DNA from: Lachnospiraceae bacterium
Lineage (GTDB): Bacteria > Bacillota > Clostridia > Lachnospirales > Lachnospiraceae
Assembly: GCA_015056765.1 (NCBI GenBank)
Contig: SVFQ01000006.1
Span: forward strand, 62,001 to 126,000
Length of the DNA: 64,000 bases
Direction: 5' to 3'
Shown here: positions 8,179 through 16,631 of the stretch, piece after piece
How the letters are laid out: every line of letters begins with the position of its first letter
How positions within the stretch are numbered: position 1 is the first letter of the stretch
Translations under genes and position numbers: made by a program
The notes under the pieces: generated by a model
Database searches by the model: none
What the model saw: only the letters and a program-made list of their open reading frames with translations
Told to the model about the DNA's origin: nothing

Positions 8179-9736
8179 ACGCGTAGGGGAAGCCGGCATC
8201 ATAGGGATGCTACTGGTACTGCTTTTGCTGAATCTGGTAGCAGGAACCCATTGGCTGGATTCCGATATGGCAGCAGAGATGATGTTTTCGAAGCTACTGG
8301 CGGAAGAAGGACATCTATTTGGCTCTACCCATTGGTATTATTCTACGGAGTTTCGGGTGCTTTACACCCAGGTGATTATGACTCCGCTGTTTCATATATT
8401 CGGAAGCTGGCACGTGATTCGTGTGCTGACCAATATGCTTTGCTATCTGTTGTTGCTACTGTCGTATTGGTACATGATGGTGCCGCTGAAGCTGAAGAGA
8501 AGCAGTGTGCTTCTTGGAGGCGTAGCAGTATTGATGCCTTTTTCCGAGACTTTGATGCTACACATGCATATGGGCAATACTTACATGCCCCATGTGATTT
8601 TGATGTTTTTCTATTTGGGAGCATTGCTTCGTCTTCGAAAGGCTGAGCGTGAGAGAGAGGAAAAACCGGCACTAATCGTGGTGAGCGTTTTATCTCTGGT
8701 GTTTGGATTATCCGGGGTGCGTTATTTCATGCTTTTGCTAGCCCCTATTCTGTTGGCTTTTTTGTGGCAGATTTGGAGAACCAGAGGGGAGATGCTGAAA
8801 GCAGATACTACCAAATGTAAAGTGCGTAGTTTTGGGATTTCCTTAGTGGCAGCGCTACTTGGATATGGCATCCATGCTATCGTAATCACCAAGGCTTTTC
8901 AGTTTCAAACCTATGATGTAACCACGTTTATTCAAGTGTTTCAGGGATATTTCCTGGACCGTGTACAAAATGCCTTCGGCGCTCTTTTGATGATTCTGGG
9001 CTATATTCCAAAAGCCAATGTGTTAAGCCCAAGAGGTATATTTGGTCTATTTAGCTTTTTACTTTTGCTGATTCTGATTTTGGTCAGAAAAGGCCTGCAG
9101 GCAAAACTGGCTGACATGTCAGAAGAGAGACGCTTTTTGGTATTTTTCTGGGATGCACTGGTATTTGTAAATCTATTCTTATTTGTTTTCACAGATACTA
9201 CCATGGTGCCTAGATATTATATTCCGATTTGGGCATTTACCATTGTACTTTTTGTTTTGTATCTGGAAATGGCGGAAGACGGCTTTGAAAAGAAGGTGCT
9301 TTTATATGGCGCTGGAATCATGGTACTTCTCGGCACTGTAAAAGAAGCGGCAAGCCTTGTGACCACAGATAAGAATCAGGATAGAATGGGTGCCATAAGT
9401 TTTTTGCAGGACCATGACTATCACTTCGGATATGCTACATACTGGAACGGAAATATCATGGAAGAACTATCGGATGGAGCTGTGGAAGTAGCAGCGCTGG
9501 AGGATTTAGAAAAAAAGAATCTGTTTCGATGGTCTTCTAAAACGGTTTATTTTGATCCGGATTACTATGAGGGCCCGGTGTTCCTTTTGACTACTTTGGC
9601 AGAAACAGATGCACACGTAGAGGATTCGCTTTTGCAAAAAGGACAGGAAGTATATCGGGATGCAAGCTTTGTGATTTACTCGTATGAGAATCAAAAGAGC
9701 TTTTTGGAGATTTTGAATGAAAAAGTGGCAGAATAA
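8159..9736 (+). CDS. GT-C-like polytopic membrane protein
   Basis: A 525-residue protein with about ten membrane helices and a C-terminal soluble tail of about 130 residues. The first extracellular loop carries WLDSDMAAEMM, an acidic motif placed where GT-C glycosyltransferases hold their catalytic Asp. The start overlaps the upstream gene by 20 bases and the end overlaps the next by 20 bases. It probably transfers a lipid-linked sugar to a surface glycan, but the acceptor and sugar are unknown and no named family could be assigned. Confidence 0.6.
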   Translation: MKNQLTRRVGEAGIIGMLLVLLLLNLVAGTHWLDSDMAAEMMFSKLLAEEGHLFGSTHWYYSTEFRVLYTQVIMTPLFHIFGSWHVIRVLTNMLCYLLLLLSYWYMMVPLKLKRSSVLLGGVAVLMPFSETLMLHMHMGNTYMPHVILMFFYLGALLRLRKAEREREEKPALIVVSVLSLVFGLSGVRYFMLLLAPILLAFLWQIWRTRGEMLKADTTKCKVRSFGISLVAALLGYGIHAIVITKAFQFQTYDVTTFIQVFQGYFLDRVQNAFGALLMILGYIPKANVLSPRGIFGLFSFLLLLILILVRKGLQAKLADMSEERRFLVFFWDALVFVNLFLFVFTDTTMVPRYYIPIWAFTIVLFVLYLEMAEDGFEKKVLLYGAGIMVLLGTVKEAASLVTTDKNQDRMGAISFLQDHDYHFGYATYWNGNIMEELSDGAVEVAALEDLEKKNLFRWSSKTVYFDPDYYEGPVFLLTTLAETDAHVEDSLLQKGQEVYRDASFVIYSYENQKSFLEILNEKVAE

Positions 9737-10580
9737 CAAATGGCTTTCTTTTACAGCGGTATTTGTCGGCGGTATCATCGTAGCACTTTTGGTGGCAATT
9801 CTGATTTCATTTTGTAATCAGGTTCGGTACTGGGTGTTGTTGCGGGGACAGAACACCGTAAAGGTGCTGGTGCTTGGCGATAGCATTTGGGATAAAGTGC
9901 GTGACGACACGGGAATCGCTGATCGAATTGAGAGAAATTTTTCCGATAAAGTGGAAATCACCAATTTGACTGTGCAGGGTTCCAGTGCGTCCTGGAATAT
10001 GGCAGATACAGAGGGCGATAATCACGTCACCTGCCTTCCGGCTATGGTGGATTATTTGACCGGAGCCAGAACAGTGGAGCTGCCGGATTACTATGTCGCA
10101 GCCTCTCTGATTCAGGATGTGGATATCAAAACCTATGATTATGTGATTCTGGCTTACGGCTTAAATGATTATTATGCCGGAGCCAAACTTGCCAATCCCA
10201 ATGATTATTATGATGTCACCACCTTTGAGGGGGCTATGTGCTACGGCATTTCTACTTTGAAACAAGCCAATCCTAACTTGAAATTTGGCATCATCAGTCC
10301 TACCTATAGCCAGGGTTATTCCAATGGCAAGGTGGTACATGAAGGTACTTATCACAGCTATGGCGGTGGAGTGGTGTCAGAATACGTGGTGGCTTGTGAG
10401 GAAGTAGCCAAGAGCTTCTATGCATTCTACGTAAACACCGTAGACGGACTGAAGATGAATATACATAATGGCCCAATGTACTTGGAAGATGCAACGCATC
10501 TGACCAAATTGGGCAGAAGACGGTATGCAGATTTGGTATCTCGTGCCTTCTTAGAAGATATAGTGAAGAATACACGTTAA
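9717..10580 (+). CDS. Membrane-anchored SGNH/GDSL hydrolase
   Basis: A 287-residue protein with one N-terminal signal anchor (about residues 10-32) and an extracellular SGNH domain. The catalytic signatures are intact: block I LVLGDSIWD with Ser56, block III YGLNDY with Asn150, and block V LEDATHLTKLGRRRYAD with Asp258 and His261. Such proteins remove or transfer O-acyl groups on surface sugars. The neighbouring acyltransferase-3 gene at 1432 lacks an SGNH domain, so this protein could be its extracellular partner. It looks like a catalytic relative of the SGNH-like protein at 15285-16406, which has lost these residues. It overlaps the upstream gene by 20 bases. Confidence 0.82.
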   Translation: MKKWQNNKWLSFTAVFVGGIIVALLVAILISFCNQVRYWVLLRGQNTVKVLVLGDSIWDKVRDDTGIADRIERNFSDKVEITNLTVQGSSASWNMADTEGDNHVTCLPAMVDYLTGARTVELPDYYVAASLIQDVDIKTYDYVILAYGLNDYYAGAKLANPNDYYDVTTFEGAMCYGISTLKQANPNLKFGIISPTYSQGYSNGKVVHEGTYHSYGGGVVSEYVVACEEVAKSFYAFYVNTVDGLKMNIHNGPMYLEDATHLTKLGRRRYADLVSRAFLEDIVKNTR

Positions 10581-10588
10581 GCAGATTT

Positions 10589-12352
10589 ATGAAGCAGACA
10601 AGACTTGAAAAAAACAAAATGGAATGGATCCTTTTGGCAGTACTGGTGATGCTGTGGTGCGTCATCATCGGCCAAAAGGAGGGCTTCCATATGGACGAGC
10701 TCATTAGCTATGAAATGGCCAATGCAGAATATACGCCATGGATTTTGCCCACCAGACCGGAAGGCCGATTGGAGCGCTATTTGGAAGAGGAAGTGTATCA
10801 AGATACTTTCTCAGGCACGCTGTCGGCTTTTTTTGCGACTGCAAAAGATGTGATAGAAAACCGTGGAGGCAGTAAGCTTGCCACATTTGAAAAAGAGGAT
10901 TTTCAGGAACCTGTATGGATATCCCGAGAAGAGTTTCAAGACTATATCACTACAACAGGACATGACCGGTTTCGACCGGATTCGGTGTACTTCAATGTAA
11001 TCACTGACAATCATCCGCCTCTTCATTTTATGGCGCTGAATCTGGTGTGCTCCCTATTTTCCGGGAAGTTTAGTCCGATTTTAGGCTGCATCATCAATCT
11101 TCTTTGTTTGCTTGGCATTGCAAAACTGTTGTGTGACTTAGGAGAACTGCTTTACGAAAAGAGAATCGTAGGACAGGCTGCGGCGCTTTTATATGGAACC
11201 AGCATTTTAGGACTTTCTACTCTTTTGCTGACCAGAATGTACGCTATGCTGACGCTGTTTTGTGTCTGGACGGCAAAACTGGTTTTAGAAAAGTATCAAT
11301 CAGGAGAGTTCCGGCATCATAATAAGCTTCTGATTCTGGCAACCTGCCTTGGCTTTTGGACACAGTATTTCTATCTCTTATATCTGATACCATTGGCAAT
11401 CCTTCTGGTGGTGCTGCTTTGGACAGAGGATAGAAAAAAGGAAATCCTATACTTTGTAAGAAGTATGGTCATTGCAGGTATCATAGGTCTTGCGGTATAT
11501 CCTTTTGCCATCGATGATGTGTTACACAGTGGCAGGGGCGTGGAAGCACTGGAAAATCTGGGTAGCGGAGCCGGAACCTTGGCCAGATATGGAACTATGC
11601 TACAGGTACTTGGACAGGAACTTTTCGGGGATGGTATCCTGGCGGTGCTGGCCCTGGTATTACTGGCGGTACTTATTGGATATAGACTTTGGCTTATGAA
11701 AAAAGAAGGCAAGGGCATTTTTGCAGATGCATACGGAAAGCAGAGAATGCTTTCGGCGTTTAACAAAGAGAGGCTTCTGGTTCTTTTGCCGGCACTAATC
11801 TATTTCCTTGTGGTAGTGAAGGCAATCCCGTACCTGGAAGACAGATACATCATGGCAATCGGTGGCTTTGCTGCACTTTTTGTCTGCGGCACCTTCTATC
11901 GCCTGGTAGGAGACAGATTAAAAGATGGCAAAGGCAGAATGGCGATGATGCTGATTCTACTATGTGCCATAGTGGGCATTCTCCAAAGTGGTCCCAACTA
12001 CTTGTATCAAGGTTACAGGAATCAATGGGACAAGGCGAAAGAATACCGTAACTTAGACTGTCTTTGTGTTTATGAAGGCGTGCGCTACTATGAGAACCTG
12101 CCGGAATTTGCGGAGTATGAGAATACCCTGCTTTTGACCATGGAAGAACTGACAAACAGAAGCGCCGATGAAAGATTGGAAAAGGATGAAGAACTGGTAG
12201 TTTTAGCCAAACGTCAAATTGACATGGTGGAACTTGCCAGAGTCCTCCATCAGAAATATGGATTTGAGTGGAGCGAAACGGTGGAAACCACCTCTCCATT
12301 TCAAGACAACTTTGTGATTTTTAGGAAAATAACAGGAACAGAATTATGGTAA
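10589..12352 (+). CDS. GT-C family membrane glycosyltransferase (PMT/ArnT-like)
   Basis: A 587-residue polytopic protein with the most convincing GT-C features in the window: GFHMDELISYEMAN in the first extracellular loop (catalytic Asp-Glu pair) and TDNHPPLHF later in the same large loop, both as in PMT/ArnT-type enzymes. About ten membrane helices follow, then a soluble tail. It should take a sugar from a polyprenyl-phosphate donor and add it to an acceptor outside the membrane. It starts 8 bases after the SGNH gene and overlaps the next gene by 7 bases. No strong ribosome binding site is seen; an alternative ATG lies at 10619. Confidence 0.75.
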   Translation: MKQTRLEKNKMEWILLAVLVMLWCVIIGQKEGFHMDELISYEMANAEYTPWILPTRPEGRLERYLEEEVYQDTFSGTLSAFFATAKDVIENRGGSKLATFEKEDFQEPVWISREEFQDYITTTGHDRFRPDSVYFNVITDNHPPLHFMALNLVCSLFSGKFSPILGCIINLLCLLGIAKLLCDLGELLYEKRIVGQAAALLYGTSILGLSTLLLTRMYAMLTLFCVWTAKLVLEKYQSGEFRHHNKLLILATCLGFWTQYFYLLYLIPLAILLVVLLWTEDRKKEILYFVRSMVIAGIIGLAVYPFAIDDVLHSGRGVEALENLGSGAGTLARYGTMLQVLGQELFGDGILAVLALVLLAVLIGYRLWLMKKEGKGIFADAYGKQRMLSAFNKERLLVLLPALIYFLVVVKAIPYLEDRYIMAIGGFAALFVCGTFYRLVGDRLKDGKGRMAMMLILLCAIVGILQSGPNYLYQGYRNQWDKAKEYRNLDCLCVYEGVRYYENLPEFAEYENTLLLTMEELTNRSADERLEKDEELVVLAKRQIDMVELARVLHQKYGFEWSETVETTSPFQDNFVIFRKITGTELW

Positions 12353-13401
12353 TAAAATTATTGATGCTGCTTGTTTGGCTGGTACTGATTCCGTGCCTTA
12401 TGGCAGTGATTATGACAAAATGCACCGGGGAGCAGGAGAAGAAAAGTATCGCATATCTTTTTCCTATGGGCCTGATGATGACTTGGGGGATTTTTCTCCT
12501 GATTTGCGTTCCCTTTGTGCTAAAGCAGGGAAGCTTTTTTCAGGTGGAAAAAATCGTAAAGGTTTTGTATATCCTACTGGCACTGGTGGGCTTTGCCCTG
12601 CTGATTGTCGACCGAAAGGCCTGGAAAACGCAGCTTGAAAAAGACTTTGGCCAATGGAAAGCGTTTATGACAGGAGAGAAGGTGATTTACCTTTTCGGCC
12701 TTATAGCTTTTCTGGCCAGCCTTGTATTTCAGCTTTATCAGTCTTATCACTTGGCTTATGCAGATGGCGATGATGCCTACTATTTATCCATTTCCACAGC
12801 GGCAAATCTGGGCGGTGGTATGTATAAGGTAAGTGCATATACCGGTATCGCAACAACACTGGATAGCAGACATGGGTTGGCACCTTTTCCTATCTGGGTA
12901 TCCTTTGTGTCAGAGGTGTGTGGTGTGAATCCTGCGGTGGCAGCCCATACTTTATTGCCACTTGTGCTGATTCCTGCTTGTTATTTTGCTTATTGGCTAC
13001 TTGGCAGAAAACTCGTTCAGAACAAGGCTTATGTGCCACTTTTTCTTCTGGCAGTCAGTGTATTACAGATTTTCGGGAATTACAGTATCTATCCGGGAAG
13101 CACTTTTTTACTGACAAGAAGCAGACAGGGGAAAGCTGCTCTGGCCAGCTTTATCATCCCCATGCTGTTTTACCTGCTATTGCAAAGTAAAGCAAAACTA
13201 AGTTTTGTGTTGGAGCTGTGGATTGCCATCCTGGCAGCTTGCCTTTGCACCACACTAGGCTCTATGCTGGGTGCTTTGGTGATTGGCCTGTATGGACTTT
13301 TGCGAGCTATCTCACAAAAGAACTTTAAATACTTCTTAACAGCTGTGGCAGGATGCCTGCCCGGTATAGCAGTGGCACTATTATACGTGCTGGTGCGATA
13401 A
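12346..13401 (+). CDS. N-terminal half of a split DUF6077-like membrane protein
   Basis: A 351-residue protein of about nine membrane helices. The loop YADGDDAYYLSIST and the later RHGLAPFPIWVSFVSE match what I remember of DUF6077 proteins, GT-C-like membrane proteins common in Lachnospiraceae wall loci and usually much longer than this. The TAA at 13399-13401 is followed at once by an ATG in the same frame, and the downstream frame supplies the missing helices and tail. I read this as one gene broken by a nonsense codon, or split into two cooperating halves. AGGAAC at 12333-12338 supports the start. Confidence 0.68.
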   Translation: MVIKLLMLLVWLVLIPCLMAVIMTKCTGEQEKKSIAYLFPMGLMMTWGIFLLICVPFVLKQGSFFQVEKIVKVLYILLALVGFALLIVDRKAWKTQLEKDFGQWKAFMTGEKVIYLFGLIAFLASLVFQLYQSYHLAYADGDDAYYLSISTAANLGGGMYKVSAYTGIATTLDSRHGLAPFPIWVSFVSEVCGVNPAVAAHTLLPLVLIPACYFAYWLLGRKLVQNKAYVPLFLLAVSVLQIFGNYSIYPGSTFLLTRSRQGKAALASFIIPMLFYLLLQSKAKLSFVLELWIAILAACLCTTLGSMLGALVIGLYGLLRAISQKNFKYFLTAVAGCLPGIAVALLYVLVR

Positions 13402-13413
13402 ATGGGAGCGACT

Positions 13414-14178
13414 ATGATTCAAATTTGGAATAGTTTTCATGCATATATCGGAAATGGACTCACCTTCCTGCTTTATGTACTGGCGGTGGTTTATTTGTGG
13501 GTAAGAGAAAAGGACAAAGAAAAAAGAATCCTGTTTTTGTACCTGCCTTTGGCAATTTTAGTGCTCTATTTCTGCCCGGTTAGTAATCTGATTTTCAAAA
13601 GGATTCTGGGAGATGAGATCATTTATCGATTCTTGTGGCTTTTACCGGAAATCCTTACATTGGGCTATGGCTTTGTCTGCCTCTTACAGCAGATTTCCAA
13701 ACCTGTTTGGAAGAGCCTGGTGGCACTCGTGCTGATTGTCTGCTTCGCATGCAGTGGAAAATATGTCTATGCGAATCCGTACTTTACCGTGGCGGAGAAT
13801 CGTTTTCATGTGCCAAACACAGTAAAGGATGTGTGTGATGCCATGATCATTCCCGGACGAGAAGTGATGGCGGCTATGCCGGATGAGATGATTCCTTATG
13901 TGAGACAATATACCGCAAACATTTGCATGCCTTATGGTAGAGATGTGGTGGCAGGGTTTGTGCCAAAACCGGATTTGTACCTGGAACTGCAAAAAAGCGA
14001 AATCGATTGCGAAAAAGTTGCGAACCTGGCAAGAGAATCCAATGTGTATTATATCGTGCTAAATCCCGCAAAAACAAAGGTTGGCGCCTTTCAAGACCAT
14101 GGATACTCCTACGTAAATACCGTGGACGGATATGAACTTTACTTAATGGATGGTGCAAATCTTGCGAACCATTGGTAA
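13414..14178 (+). CDS. C-terminal half of a split DUF6077-like membrane protein
   Basis: A 254-residue protein in the same frame as the gene at 12346, with about four membrane helices followed by a soluble domain of about 120 residues, the usual end of the GT-C-like proteins in this locus. ATG 13414 has GGGAG at 13404-13408, so reinitiation after the upstream TAA is possible; ATG 13402 directly after the stop is the alternative start. It has no N-terminal helices with the catalytic acidic motif, so it should not work alone. It is the last gene of the 14-kb run. Confidence 0.65.
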   Translation: MIQIWNSFHAYIGNGLTFLLYVLAVVYLWVREKDKEKRILFLYLPLAILVLYFCPVSNLIFKRILGDEIIYRFLWLLPEILTLGYGFVCLLQQISKPVWKSLVALVLIVCFACSGKYVYANPYFTVAENRFHVPNTVKDVCDAMIIPGREVMAAMPDEMIPYVRQYTANICMPYGRDVVAGFVPKPDLYLELQKSEIDCEKVANLARESNVYYIVLNPAKTKVGAFQDHGYSYVNTVDGYELYLMDGANLANHW

Positions 14179-14205
14179 ATGATAGCTATCCTTATCCCCT
14201 GACTA

Positions 14206-14234
14206 TTGCCTTTTTCTGTAAAATGGGATATAGT
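14206..14234 (+). promoter_or_regulatory. Promoter of the LacI-family regulator
   Basis: TTGCCT at 14206-14211 and TATAGT at 14229-14234 are separated by 17 bases, a good sigma-A-type promoter. The start site would fall near 14241, inside the palindrome at 14239-14258. Confidence 0.6.
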
Positions 14235-14238
14235 TGAG

Positions 14239-14258
14239 TTACTTAAAGGTTTAAGTAA
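14239..14258. promoter_or_regulatory. Palindromic operator-like site
   Basis: TTACTTAAA and TTTAAGTAA form perfect 9-base arms around a GG centre. The site lies at the expected transcription start, 16 bases before the LacI-family gene. Size and symmetry suit a LacI-family dimer, so autoregulation is likely but inferred. Confidence 0.6.
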
Positions 14259-14273
14259 AAAGAGGGGGACGAG

Positions 14274-15284
14274 ATGGTATCCATGAAAGACATAGCAGTA
14301 GCCTGCGGAGTCAGCGTAGCTACTGTTTCAAAAGCATTAAATGATCACGGTGATATTGGGGATATTACCAAAAAACATATCAAGGATGTAGCGGAAAAAA
14401 TGGGGTATTTCCCTAATTCCGCTGCAAAAGCTCTAAAAACAAATCGTACATCGAATCTGGGTGTTCTTTTTGTGGACGAAGCCAATAGTGGCTTGACTCA
14501 TGATTATTTCTCCAGTGTGTTAGACAGTTTCAAAAGGGAAGCAGAGAAGAGGGGATATGATATCACCTTTATTAACTGCAGCAAGACAGGCAGCAATCAC
14601 ATGTCTTATTTGGCACACGCCAGATATCGCGGTGTAGATGGTATTGTAATTGCTTGTGTAAATTTCGATGATGAAGAAGTGGATGAACTGATTCGAAGCG
14701 ATATTCCGGTGGTGACCATCGACCATATCTTCAACGATCGTATTACCGTTTTGTCCGATAATGTGTCGGGTATGAGAGAGTTGGTGAATTACTGCTACGA
14801 GATGGGACATAGAAAGATAGCCTATATTCATGGTGCACCTTCTGCGGTTACCAGAACCAGGATTTCTTCGTTCTATAAGACTACAGAGGAGCTTGGGCTG
14901 GAAATTCCGGATGAATATGTGGTAGAGGCTGCTTACAGAAGTACCACAGCCACTCATGATCAGACATTGAAACTATTGGAATTACCGGATCCGCCTACCT
15001 GCATTTTGTACCCGGATGATTTCTCTACTTTTGGTGGCATCAATGCCATCCATGAGAAGGGATTATCCATTCCGGATGACATATCTATTGCAGGCTATGA
15101 CGGCATTACCATTGCCAAACATATTGAGCCGAAGCTTACTACGTTACAACAAAATACAGAGCAACTCGGAAAAGCTGCAGCAGAGAATCTAATCTCGCTG
15201 ATTGAGCATCCAAAGTCTACCATCATTACACAGATTGTAGTACCTGGAGAGCTATATCCGGGCGGCTCTGTAAAGAAAATCTAA
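14274..15284 (+). CDS. LacI-family transcriptional regulator
   Basis: A 336-residue regulator with an N-terminal helix-turn-helix (VSMKDIAVACGVSVATVSKALN), the hinge-helix region around NSAAKALKTNRT, and a periplasmic-binding-protein-like effector domain (residues about 60-330) with GYDGITIAKHIEPKLTT near the end, as in CcpA/GalR relatives. It should bind DNA as a dimer in response to a sugar-type ligand. AGAGGGGG at 14261-14268 supports ATG 14274. It is the only dedicated transcription factor in the window and lies between the two glycan loci. Its stop codon abuts the stop of the convergent gene at 15285 with no spacer. Confidence 0.93.
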   Translation: MVSMKDIAVACGVSVATVSKALNDHGDIGDITKKHIKDVAEKMGYFPNSAAKALKTNRTSNLGVLFVDEANSGLTHDYFSSVLDSFKREAEKRGYDITFINCSKTGSNHMSYLAHARYRGVDGIVIACVNFDDEEVDELIRSDIPVVTIDHIFNDRITVLSDNVSGMRELVNYCYEMGHRKIAYIHGAPSAVTRTRISSFYKTTEELGLEIPDEYVVEAAYRSTTATHDQTLKLLELPDPPTCILYPDDFSTFGGINAIHEKGLSIPDDISIAGYDGITIAKHIEPKLTTLQQNTEQLGKAAAENLISLIEHPKSTIITQIVVPGELYPGGSVKKI

Positions 15285-16406
15285 TTATTTTTTATCGGGA
15301 ATATCATAGTCGTGGAACCTGTTTAATGCATCATATACGAACCGGTCCGCGGCTTTTTCTCTTCCTGCGGCATTCAACAGTATGCTGCTGCCTTTTTCTA
15401 AGTATTTGTCTACGATGTCTTCGTGTACTGTGCCGTAGTAATTATCCACCAAAGAGACATTATTTACCATGCAGATGTCCAGTTCATGCATAAGGTATTT
15501 ATCAAGGGTATAATCATCCGGCATCTCCGGGTGGGCAACAAACTTTCCGTCTTCTCCTACAAAGTAGGCGAAGGTAGGGCTCATGACAATGATACGAGTA
15601 TCCGGCAGGTTCTCTTTCAGCAGTTTGATGCCTGCTTCGAACGCACCTCGGAAGGTGTTTACCGGATTATTGGTTTCAGCCACTACGGTTTTTACCAGAT
15701 TCTGGTAATCGGTAGCATCATAGTAGATGCAAATCACATCCAGCTTAGAGTAGTCGATGGAGTCCAGTACTTCGATAGCGTGCTCAGCATCCTTTGGCAA
15801 ACCATCCTTGAGATCACGTTTGGCCCAAGCTACGGTTTCTTTATTCCCTACGGTGAAGTAAGTAACCAGGTTGTAGAAATGGAATGCATCCATAGGATAT
15901 GCATTGTCATAAGTTGGATTCTTGCTGGCAATGTATGTACCGCTAATACCTGCGTTATACACAGTGGCGCCGGTTTTTGCCTGTACCAGATTCACAAAGC
16001 CTGTTTTATCGTCAGATGCATGGGTGATGGCATCATTTCCAAGAAACAGGATATGGAGCTCGTCATCGTCGTTGGAACGAACCACGTCTACATTCGTGGC
16101 GTCTAAAGGAACGATGCTGTCCAAGGCCTCTGTATCGAATTGACTGGTGTCTTCGTTAGGATCCAGTTTAGGTAGTTTGATGCCCTTGTTCCAAATGAGA
16201 AGCTTCACAACTGCCACAAGCAGCACCAGTACGATTACCAATAGTAAAATGATATTCAAGGTGTTGTTGGAACCGAACTTCCCTTTTTTCTTCTTCTTTT
16301 TCTTTTTTTTCGGCTTTCTAGGAGGAATATCGTCTTCTTCGTCTAGAAATTCGAATTCGTCATCATAATTGAAATCCTCGTCCTGAGGGGTAAATTCGTC
16401 TTTCAT
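15285..16406 (-). CDS. Membrane-anchored SGNH-like pseudoenzyme with acidic/polybasic tail
   Basis: A 373-residue protein with an acidic cytosolic N-terminus (residues 1-27), a polylysine tract (30-43), one membrane helix (50-72) and an extracellular SGNH-like domain. The fold is recognisable, but the catalytic positions differ: block I reads FLGNDAIT (GND instead of GDS), block III YYDATDY (no Asn), and block V SSILLNAAGREKAAD (no Asp-x-x-His). It aligns by eye with the active SGNH protein at 9717, sharing NP..TF.GA, SPT and C-terminal layout. It may bind rather than hydrolyse a glycan. ATG 16406 with GGAAGG just upstream is chosen over a longer start at 16457. Confidence 0.75.
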   Translation of the reverse strand: MKDEFTPQDEDFNYDDEFEFLDEEDDIPPRKPKKKKKKKKKGKFGSNNTLNIILLLVIVLVLLVAVVKLLIWNKGIKLPKLDPNEDTSQFDTEALDSIVPLDATNVDVVRSNDDDELHILFLGNDAITHASDDKTGFVNLVQAKTGATVYNAGISGTYIASKNPTYDNAYPMDAFHFYNLVTYFTVGNKETVAWAKRDLKDGLPKDAEHAIEVLDSIDYSKLDVICIYYDATDYQNLVKTVVAETNNPVNTFRGAFEAGIKLLKENLPDTRIIVMSPTFAYFVGEDGKFVAHPEMPDDYTLDKYLMHELDICMVNNVSLVDNYYGTVHEDIVDKYLEKGSSILLNAAGREKAADRFVYDALNRFHDYDIPDKK

Positions 16407-16435
16407 ATGTCCTTCCTTTCTGCATGCTTTGAGTG

Positions 16436-16464
16436 ATTTTAATAGTATCACATACATCTGTGAA
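16436..16464 (-). promoter_or_regulatory. Promoter of the SGNH-like gene
   Basis: On the minus strand, TTCACA (16464-16459) and TAAAAT (16441-16436) are 17 bases apart, about 30 bases before the start codon. Confidence 0.5.
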
Positions 16465-16549
16465 AAACTAGCGAAGAAATCATAAACTTTTTTTCAGAAA
16501 ACCACATCTTTCAAACGAATAGGAAAGCCACTTAAAAAGCCATGAAACC

Positions 16550-16578
16550 TTGATACGGATAGGCAAAAATGGTACAAT
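16550..16578 (+). promoter_or_regulatory. Promoter of the GH25 lysozyme gene
   Basis: TTGATA at 16550-16555 and TACAAT at 16573-16578 are 17 bases apart. The start would be near 16585, giving a leader of about 47 bases. It probably also drives the downstream rml genes, since no terminator is seen after the lysozyme gene. Confidence 0.65.
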
Positions 16579-16631
16579 ATATAGCGATAGTGCCGTTTTG
16601 CGCCCAAAGCGCAAGGAAGAAGGGAAAAGAC

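Noticed and set aside
15423-16106. A 227-residue open frame on the plus strand opposite the SGNH-like gene
   Set aside because: The minus-strand gene has a promoter, ribosome binding site, membrane anchor and recognisable fold; the plus frame has none of these.
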